The notes beneath the pieces are model-generated. The model ran no database searches and was not told the DNA's origin. It saw nothing but the letters and a program-made list of their open reading frames with translations. From Gambelia wislizenii (lineage: Eukaryota > Chordata > Lepidosauria > Squamata > Crotaphytidae), in contig JAUMIR010000003.1 of the NCBI GenBank assembly GCA_030847615.1, positions 282,218,265-282,282,264 on the forward strand: a stretch of DNA of 64,000 nt, written 5' to 3'. Position numbers and translations under genes: made by a program. This document shows, piece after piece, positions 56,944 through 64,000 of the stretch (position 1 is its first letter; each line of letters starts with the position of its first letter).

Positions 56944-58022
56944 GGACTTTATCAGACCAGGCAAATATGGCATCATAACAATGCCTAATGATCACGAAAG
57001 GACGTGCATACCAGATGACAATCTCCTTTGACAATCATGTACTGTAAATGAGGTGTACTTTTTTATTGACGGCCCAGGCTGTCAATATATCTCCTGTTCA
57101 CTTTTCTGCTGGCATTGCCGGCATTTGAATCCTTGTGCCATTGTGCTCACATGAGTACTGTGTCAATGGGCAAACACTTCTGGGTGAGATCGCGACTACC
57201 AGGTAGGGGACACTCTTTTTATGACCCCTCCCAGTGTACTTGGGACTTTTAAAGTATGTTTTTGTGCTTTGCTGTACTTTTTGTGCTTTTATTTTTGAAT
57301 TTCCCACACTAGTGTCTTCTTGTGAGAATCAGTGAGATTTCAACCCTGGAAGTAAACAGAGCTCCGTTTGTGCTCTGTTATTGCCGGGGAAGCCTCATTG
57401 ATGCTGGAAAAGGTAGGTCTGGTGTGTGTGGGGGGGGTTCTTTTGCGGGCATAAAAATGCCACAATTTATGCCAGAAAAAGAATGTTCATAGAATCATAG
57501 AATTGTAGAGTTGGAAGAGACCATGAGGGCCATCCAGTCCAGCCCCCTGCCACACAGGAAATCACAATCAAAGCATACCCGACAGATGGCCATCCAGCCT
57601 CTGTTTAAAGACCTCCAAGGAAGGAGACCCCACCACGCTCCGAGGGAGTGTGTTCCACTGCTGAACAGCTCTTACTATCAAAAAGTTCCTCCTAATGTTG
57701 AGGTGGAATCTCTGTTCCTGGAGCTTGCATCCATTATTCTGTGTTCCAGTCTCCGGAGCAGCAGAAAACAAGCCTGCTCCATCCTCAATGTGATACCCCT
57801 TCAAATACTTAAACAGGGCTATCATATCGCCCCTTAACCGTCTTTTTTTCAGGCTAAACATACCCAGGTCCCTAAGTCTCTCCTCATAAGGCATGGTTTC
57901 CAGACCTTTCACCATTTTAGTCACCCTTCTCTAGACATCTTCAATTTATCAATATCCTTTTTGAATTGTTGTGCCCAGAACTGGACACAGTTCTGTTAAG
58001 GGAGGGGGGTCTGGTAAAGTCC
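56944..58022 (+). mobile_element. Family C DNA transposon (copy C5), split by CR1
   Basis: Left GGACTTTATCAGACC preceded by TCA (56941-56943); right GGTCTGGTAAAGTCC followed by TCA (58023-58025). This perfect 3-bp duplication fixes the target-site length for the family. The body ATGGCATCATAACAATGCC..GTAGGGGACACTCTTTTTATGA..GGAAGTAAACAGAGCTCC runs to about 57487, where a CR1 is inserted; the last ~20 bp resume after it. Confidence 0.88.
57489..58000 (-). mobile_element. CR1 LINE 3' end, nested in C5
   Basis: CATAGAATCATAGAATTGTAG is the complement of the CR1 3' terminus. The minus frame 57924-57568 reads MTKMVKGLETMPYEERLRDL, GMFSLKKRRLRGDMIALFKY and VQQWNTLPRSVVGSPSLEVF, the CR1 reverse-transcriptase C-terminus. 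5'-truncated. Confidence 0.92.
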
Positions 58023-58025
58023 TCA

Positions 58026-59154
58026 GTGTACAGGTAAAGGGATATTTGCAGAATTTTGTGGTTAGTAGGGCATCTTTCTTCATTTCTTCACAGCTGGGCT
58101 CCAACAGCAGAAGCTGCCTTGGGTCCCTGGTTGAGAGAAAAATGAAATTTAAATCAAACAAAATGAATGAATGAAATTGAAATAATTCTAGATAAAGGAG
58201 ATAGTGAAACATATTTCCAGAAGCAATTGGTAGGCATGGGAAGTGCTAATCTCTGCTCCCCCACCCTGGTTCTTCTTTGCCCACAATACTTCAACAGATG
58301 TGGGTTGGGGAATACATTTCTATTTGGAAGAGCAAGGCACCTCTCTTGAAGTATTATGACAGGGCATCAAATCATTAGTTGCTAAGCACATTAGCCTTAT
58401 CAGTCACCATATTTTTACTGGAAGAAGGAGGAAGGGTTACCAACAAGATCTCTGTTGAAGGGGCTCAAATATTTGACCACCTTTTGGGCCTCTGCTCCTT
58501 AACTTGCCGAGGGAAGGGGATTTACTTGCTGCTCTACCTCAGGCAGCAAAATATCTTGAGCTGGCCCTCCTTTTGCTGAGGTGACATATCATTCCACCCT
58601 CACATTGTCTCCAAAATAAGAAACGCATATTGCTATTTCATATTTGCCTGAAGGCCTGCTCAATCATTTTAAAGTCAGGTTTGCATTTTACATGGACATT
58701 ACAATCAGCCAACCAATCATGCCATTTCTCCAGTGAGGGTTTGTACTATGCTGGGAGATAAATACGTTGGCTACAATGTTTTAAAACAGCAAATAACAGG
58801 ATGTGGAGGAATTTATGAGGGAAGCCTGCAAACTGTCTGCTTTCACATCTGTTAATACAACAACAGAGTAAATGTGAAATCTCCAACTGAACAAGAAATA
58901 AGGAACACTCTGCATGACAACTACAGGTGGAATCATATACTGTAGACCCTAAACTGAGCCAATGTGGATCTCAGTTCTGAATCCATGCCTATGCCCTGTA
59001 TTTCCTTGACAGCATTTGGCCCTTTCTTTTTCTGTCACTACCATCATTCAGTGTCACAGGTTTCCTTTCATTACATATCTTATCTACTGATGGACACTGT
59101 GCCGAGGTCATGGATCACACACGAAAAGTACAAGACACAGGGTACAGGAAAAAG
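58026..59154. other. No recognised feature
   Basis: No supported gene or repeat. Confidence 0.4.
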
Positions 59155-59202
59155 ACAATCAGCCTGATGTAGTAGTCTGAGTGTTGGGCTAGGACTGTAG
59201 GG
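59155..59202 (+). mobile_element. tRNA-derived SINE, 5' piece
   Basis: CAGCCTGATGTAGTAGTCTGAG..GTTGGGCTAGGACTGTAG is the A-box half of the SINE. The B-box half (GGAGACCAGGGTTCAAATT) appears only at 61598, so the SINE was split by a 2.4-kb insertion. Confidence 0.8.
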
Positions 59203-59395
59203 CCTTGTTTACATGACAAAAAAAGCCCAAGAGGAATTCATGTTGATCCCTGGTAGCTCACACACATCACAGGCTATTCAGGAGGGGGTAGCAAAAAGCA
59301 AAAACCCACCCCTCTATTTTTCAGGATTTTCTGAGGAAAGTCCAAGACAACCCGTGCTATTGGTTGTCTGAACAACCAGGAACCATCCCAGGACA

Positions 59396-59922
59396 TGCCT
59401 ATCAGTTTCCGGGCCCAGTATAAGGTGTTGGTTATTACCTTTAAAGCCCTAAATGGCTTGGGTCCAACTTATCTCCGGAACCCCATCCTCCCCGCGCACT
59501 CCGGTCCTCTGGGAGGAATCTGCTTCAGCCACAAAAATCTAGGCTGTCTGCAACCTCCCAGAGGGCCTTTTCGGTAATCGCCCCCAAATTATGGAATGGC
59601 CTGCTGAACGAGATCCATCAGATGACGAGCTTGAGTAGCTTTTTAAAAGCACTAAATACGGATCTCTTTTGGCAGGCCTTTCCTGATTAGATCCCGTCCT
59701 CAGAAGCTGTGTCTCCTGGCCTCTTTTAGTCTTTTAGTCTTGCTTGTATTTGTATTTTATGTGATTTTAGATAGGTTGGTTTTTAACTTTAGATTAGTTT
59801 AATATCTTTTTATGGGGGAGGGTGGGGTGGGTGGTGTTTAGGGATTTTAGTTAGCATTGTTGCATTTTAATTCCTTTAAGCCTCCCCAATTATTTTTAAC
59901 GGAGAGGTGGTGTAAAAATAAA

Positions 59923-59962
<40 letters not shown>
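59396..59962 (+). mobile_element. L2-type LINE 3' end with (ATT)n tail
   Basis: The frame starts YKVLVITFKALNGLGPTYLR and runs, with a frameshift, to VIAPKLWNGLLNEI, the L2-like RT end. The 3' UTR TTTAGTCTTGCTTGTATTTG and GAGAGGTGGTGTAAAAATAAA ends in an ATT triplet repeat (59922-59962). Confidence 0.8.
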
Positions 59963-59975
59963 GGTTGGACAATAA

Positions 59976-61417
59976 TTGGACATTGGAGGGGGAGTGCTTG
60001 CAAGGGAAGCCTTGAAATCGCCATTTTGTTAGGGGGGCCCACAGCCCTCTGCTGGCTCCAAAGCAGCCAGCTCAGTGCCAGGCAAGGTCTCTCCCCTCCC
60101 TTGCCCATGCCAAAGCATCTAGGGAAGCCCCCTGCCCCACAGGGCTTTACCACCACCCTTGCCACTGCACAGGGTGGGGGTGTCTTCTCCGTGACTGCCA
60201 GTCATGGAGAAGACCCCCCACTACCCCACATGGCTTTTCCCCCATCCTTGCCACTGTGTGGGGTAGGAGAGGCTTTCCCCCTGCCCTTGCAGTCATGGAG
60301 GAGATCCACCCGCCCCGCATGGCTTTCCCCCCATCCTTGCTGCTGTGTGGGGTGGGAGAGGTTCTCCCCCCATCCTTGCAGCCACACAGCTGCCAGTCAT
60401 AGAGAACATCCCCCCCACCCTGGACAGATTTTCCCCCGCCCTTGCAGCCATGTGGGCTGGGGGGGTTCTTCTCCATGACTGCAGGCTGGCATGCTCCACA
60501 TGACTTTCCACCCACCATTGCTGCCACATGAGGTGGGGGGGTGTTTCTCTGTGACTGGCAGTCAAGGAGAAGACCCCCCTGGCCTGCACGGCTTTTTCCC
60601 CCTTGCAGCCACACGGGGCATGGGGATATTCTCCGTGACTGCCAGTCACAGGGAAGACCCCTCCCACTTTGCCTGGCTTTCCACCTGCCACTGCCATTGC
60701 ACAGGGCGGAGGGGTGTTTCTCTGTGACTTGCAGTCACAGAGAAGACCCCCCAGCCCGTGTGGCTTTCCCCCCTTGCAGCCGCCCGGGGTGGGGGATCTT
60801 CTCTGTGACTGCCAGTCATGGAGAAGACCCCTCCCACCCCATGTGGTGTCCCCCCTTGCAGTTGCGTGGGGCAGGGTGGATCTCCTCTGTGACTCCCAGT
60901 CACAGAGAAGACCCCTCCCACCCCGCACACCTTTCCACCCACTATTGCTGCCACTCAGGGTGGGAGGGGTGTTTCTCTGTGACTCGCAGTCACGGAGAAG
61001 ACCCCTCCCACCCAGGTGGCTTCCCCCCTTGCAGCCGTGCAGGGTGGGGGGATTTTCTCCCTGCCAGTCATGGAGAAGACTGCTCCCACCCCATGCAGCT
61101 GCAGGGGGGGGAAAGAAGCACGGGATGGGAGGTGTCTTCCACATGACTGGCAGTCATGGAGAAGATCCTCCCCACCCCACATGGCTGCAAGGGAGGAAAG
61201 CCACACGGGCTGGGGGGTTCTGTGACTAACAGTCACGGAGAAGACACACACACACGCATGGAAGGGTGGGAGGCTGTAGCCCCGTGGGGCAGGGGAGGGG
61301 GATTCTAGTTAGAGGCAAGTGTAGCTGTGCCTGGCAGGGGTGGTTCTGACCTTTCCCAAAATGGCAGGTCCAGCCTTGCCAGGCTTCTGTTGTCAGTCCA
61401 TCCCCTCAAATGTCCAA
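59976..61417. mobile_element. Element K: inverted-repeat DNA element with internal minisatellite
   Basis: Left TTGGACATTGGAGGGGG..GCAAGGGAAGCCTTGAAATC..GCCATTTTG and right CAAAATGGCAGGTCC..CCTTGCCAGGCTTC..CCCCTCAAATGTCCAA are inverse to each other over about 60 bp. The whole interior is a GC-rich tandem array. No transposase. Confidence 0.65.
60180..61260. repeat. GC-rich minisatellite, ~80-90-bp unit with palindromic core
   Basis: A CTCCGTGACTGCCAGTCATGGAG-like palindrome recurs about 13 times, at roughly 60191, 60283, 60387, 60475, 60551, 60635, 60724, 60805, 60889, 60979, 61058, 61143 and 61222. Between cores run CACCCCACATGGCTTTCCCCCC-like pyrimidine tracts and GCAGCC.CG.GGGGTGGGGG. Overlapping ORFs up to 283 codons on both strands are by-products of this composition. 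Confidence 0.9.
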
Positions 61418-61590
61418 CCAATCAAAATACTGCTCTGCTGTGTGGCCCTATCCTGGGATGGAGGCACTCAAGAACAAGAACTTTAAAAAACTGAGACTTA
61501 TGCTACTGTGACAAATCGTGTAAACAACACGGGATGAACTCAGGATGAGGGAATCCCGTTTCCCCCTGTGATAAAACTTTCGTGTAACTG

Positions 61591-61771
61591 GTGCCCAGGA
61601 GACCAGGGTTCAAATTTCAACTCAGCCACTGGGTGACCTTGGACAAGTCACACTCTCTGAGTCTTAAAGGAAGGCAATGGCAAACCTCCTCTGAATAATA
61701 AAATTTGGCCAAGAAGGCTGTATGATAGGTCATCACATAAGTCAGAGTCAATTTGAAGGCACATAACAACA
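61591..61771 (+). mobile_element. tRNA-derived SINE, 3' piece
   Basis: GGAGACCAGGGTTCAAATTTC, ACTGGGTGACCTTGGACAAG, AAGGCAATGGCAAACC and AGTCAATTTGAAGGCACATAA complete the SINE begun at 59155. Confidence 0.85.
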
Positions 61772-61884
61772 AGGGAAAACAGTATAAAGCACCATCCTTT
61801 TTACACCAGCATTAAGTCCTGAGGTTAGGGGGAAAAGTGAAGGTTTGATCCACGGGACAGCAAACACCCTGCATCGACACTAGG

Positions 61885-62760
61885 GATATAATTCTTTGTT
61901 AATTGTCCCCTTAAAGGAAGCAATGAGTAATTTTGGCAATTATCTCCCTGCTGTAAAGCAGTCTGGGACAAATTCTGCACACAATTCTTACATGGTATTT
62001 TCTGTGCAGAAAATAGTGCTGTTGTTTCCTAATCATAAAATATTTAGTTGGGAACTTATTTTGCACATAATACACTCAGGATTTTTTTTGTGCAGAAAAC
62101 CACATTTTATGTGCAAGTAACAGCATTTTATCCACAGAAAACAACATTTCTCCCCAGAAATATTATTTTATATGCAGAAAATGCTGCTACCTTGTGCAGA
62201 AAATTTTGTTTTCTGTTCAAAATTACCATGAGAGAATATTGCACAGAATAATGGGCTTACCACACTCCAAAGCGGCAGTGCAGCAGTAAGGTTCTGCCTT
62301 TTGTGCTGCCTTCCTGTATGATGTCTTTGTTCTTCTGGAGTTCTTTCATTCTGCTCCTGTGGGAGACCAAGGTAAGACCATGCCTTTTTGATAACAGGTT
62401 TTTCCAGTGCAGATGGAACCTTCCTGGTGCACTGCCATTTTAATTTGGAGTGCGGTAAGCCCCTAAGTCACCAACTACAGCATTTTTCTACAGGAAATAG
62501 CATTTTCTGTGCAGAAAAATAATATTTCTGAGCAGAACTATTATTTTCTGTGAAAAAATTGCTGTTTCCTGCACAGAAAATGCTATTTTATATATACACA
62601 CACACAATGTGCAAATTTTGTACAGACTAATTTTGTACAAACTAATGTGAAGATTCTTGTCAGGGCAGGACTTTTTTCATCAGAGTTTCTTGACATTGGA
62701 GAAATGTGGGGATTTTTTTACAGTTTAAGGAATGTTTTTTTTAATTCATTCCATCCTTAG
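61885..62760 (+). mobile_element. Family A element (copy A4), split by element I
   Basis: Left CTAGGGATATAATTCTTTG..GGAAGCAATGAGTAATTTTGG; then repeated TTTTCTGTGCAGAAAATA-type words on both sides of a 0.2-kb insertion; right GATTCTTGTCAGGGCAGGAC..TTTCTTGACATTGGAG..TCATTCCATCCTTAG. The longest copy in the window. Confidence 0.75.
62252..62463. mobile_element. Short DNA transposon I, nested in A4
   Basis: TGGGCTTACCACACTCCAAA left and TTTGGAGTGCGGTAAGCCCC right are inverted ends of a 212-bp element, with TAA on both flanks (62249-62251 and 62464-62466). GGGCTT termini with a TAA duplication suggest PIF/Harbinger. Confidence 0.7.
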
Positions 62761-62764
62761 TCAA

Positions 62765-64000
62765 CACAGGGTGTCTATATTGAGCCCATGTTCCCTTTGG
62801 ATGTCCATCTAAAGGAAATTTCCATCATTTCCTGCTGCATATTGTTTGAGAACCTCCAAAATCTCAGTTACCAGTATTCCTGCCCCTGGTGTGTTGAGGG
62901 ATTTATAGTTGGAACTGAAGCTAATAATTAAAATTTGATGTGCCAATATAAATGTTTCCAGTTTAATGACTTTATAGCTGCAATGGATTCTAATGTAACT
63001 GGCTAGGTCATTATTACAGTAAAACAGGGTGTATATTTCATGCGGACATTAGAGCTAAAAATAATAGCTCCACATTAGGCTTGATGTCTGCTAAGGCAGA
63101 ACACACCTGCAGTTGCTGCACAGATTGTAAGAGACTTGCAAGTTATCCTTTATTTGTTTTACAGTGACTACAACTTTAGCAGGAAAGCAAAGCTGTGCAA
63201 AACGGAGCAGTTTTTTCCCCACAGAAATCAGTGACAGATTTGTTTTGGATTTTAGTAGAGATGTAGAGATACAGATCTCACCTACTTGAGAACACTTTGA
63301 GCCCTACATCTCACTGGTCCTAGATTTCAGAGTAATTTTGATTTATTTCTCCTAGTTTTTCTCCAAAGCCATAACATTTTCCTCATTGTCACAAATGTTC
63401 AGAAAACTGTCTCTGATCCAGATGTATGGCAAAGATCTGTGTCATGGCAAATGGTTTAAACTTTTCAGTGAATGTTGCTTGTAAATCACAAGCACCTTAC
63501 TCTAACAGTCCTTTGATGGTGGTAGAACATAAAAACATGTTGCCCACTTGACCTTTTAATTTGTTCCTTTATGGTCCTTAAAGGAGAAAGGAGCCCACCT
63601 GCTACAGCTGCTTTAAAGCAACAAGACCACAAGGTGCAACAAATGCAAACATTATCCCAATGACAAATGTATTACACATTTGAAAACATGATCACCCTCC
63701 CGTCTTTCTTGGTCACATTTTAGATCAATTTTATGGTTCAAATCATTGACATGCCAGCAACACATGGTATTGTAAGATACTCATCAGTGTTATTGTTGTT
63801 GTTTAATGGACAGCCTAATTCTTGACATTTTCAACCAGTAAAAGTGGTGTGAGAGTGAATTTTCATTGATGAGATGCAACATTGGGATTGAAAGGTTTAC
63901 AGATCCAGCTGTGAGTGTAGGGCTTCATATTTAGCCAGACTGCGCAGGGGCAATGTTTTGTTGGAATGTGAAAGGCCAAGATTTTATTGGTTACCTTTAA
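62765..64000. other. Repeat-poor intronic tract
   Basis: About 1.2 kb without any repeat family seen in this window, roughly 20.3-21.5 kb after the RUNX1 ATG. Motifs visible near 63105-63215 include an E-box CACCTG, a GATA-like TTATCC and a GCAGGAAAG ETS-like core. In mouse and human a blood enhancer lies about 23-24 kb after the P1 start codon. Any equivalence is inference. Confidence 0.35.

Larger units (their letters stand above)
59203..61590 (+). mobile_element. Composite DNA element D2 splitting the SINE
   Basis: Left end TTGTTTACATGACAAAAAAAGCCC and the phrase GTTGATCCCTGGTAGCTCACAC match family D. The right end ..CCCCCTGTGATAAAACTTTCGTGTAAC gives an imperfect inverse. Within lie an L2 tail (59396-59962) and a second inverted-repeat element (59976-61417) filled by a minisatellite. 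A clean target duplication is not visible; boundaries come from the split SINE. Confidence 0.55.
42557..64000 (+). other. RUNX1: RUNX1 intron 1 (start), extends beyond window
   Basis: No match to the short second exon or the Runt-domain exons of RUNX1 was found, so everything after the donor reads as intron. In mammals the P1-to-P2 interval is over 100 kb, so this is expected. It hosts most transposon families seen upstream. Confidence 0.7.

Noticed and set aside
60293..61146. Overlapping ORFs of 283, 201 and 186 codons on both strands
   Set aside because: They are products of the stop-poor minisatellite; residues simply repeat the array unit in different frames.
42557..64000. Search for the short second exon of the RUNX1 P1 transcript
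   Set aside because: No AG-bounded segment resembling the known ~39-nt exon was recognised, so none is annotated.

Overview
This is vertebrate nuclear DNA, most likely from a squamate reptile. It holds one recognisable gene fragment in a sea of transposons. The repeats point to squamates: CR1 and L2 LINE tails, a Penelope-like element, a 5S rRNA-derived SINE, tRNA-derived SINEs with a (ACA)n tail, and many short DNA transposons. There are no bacterial-type operons, and nearly every long ORF is a chance product of repeats. The species call is inference.

The key feature is at 42.1-42.6 kb on the + strand. An ATG at 42499 opens a 58-nt coding segment, MATESIFDSFPSYQQCFVR plus one base, ending at a consensus splice donor (GAG|GTAAGT). 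Length, phase and sequence match the first coding exon of the distal (P1) promoter isoform of a RUNX gene, best fitting RUNX1 (RUNX1c). About 0.4 kb upstream lies the tandem RUNX-site pair AACCACAG/AACCACAA typical of RUNX P1 leaders, with two more copies in the leader. No downstream RUNX exon is seen, so 42557-64000 reads as the start of the long first intron, and 1 to about 42.0 kb is the upstream flank.

Layout. 0-6 kb: DNA-transposon copies, a hairpin MITE, and a LINE 3' half carrying a Tigger-like element with an internal GC-rich minisatellite. 7-21 kb: L2 fragments, SINEs, three Tigger-like elements with TA target duplications, a ~0.64-kb DNA-element family and a second LINE copy. 22-29 kb: a 167-bp tandem duplication, head-to-head Penelope arms, SINEs and a CR1 tail. 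29-42 kb: two long hairpins, a 5S SINE, and a nest of at least three DNA transposons abutting or invaded by a fourth. 42.1-42.6 kb: RUNX exon. 42.6-64 kb: intron, with a repeat-poor first 1.5 kb, a 5'-inverted LINE with a 14-bp target duplication, another hairpin MITE, a CR1 inside a DNA transposon, and a SINE split by a composite insertion holding an L2 tail and a ~1.1-kb minisatellite with a palindromic core. The last 1.2 kb is again repeat-poor.

Several element families are named here only by letters (A-K, P, T, X) because they were recognised by comparing copies within the window; superfamily assignments rest on terminal motifs and target duplications.
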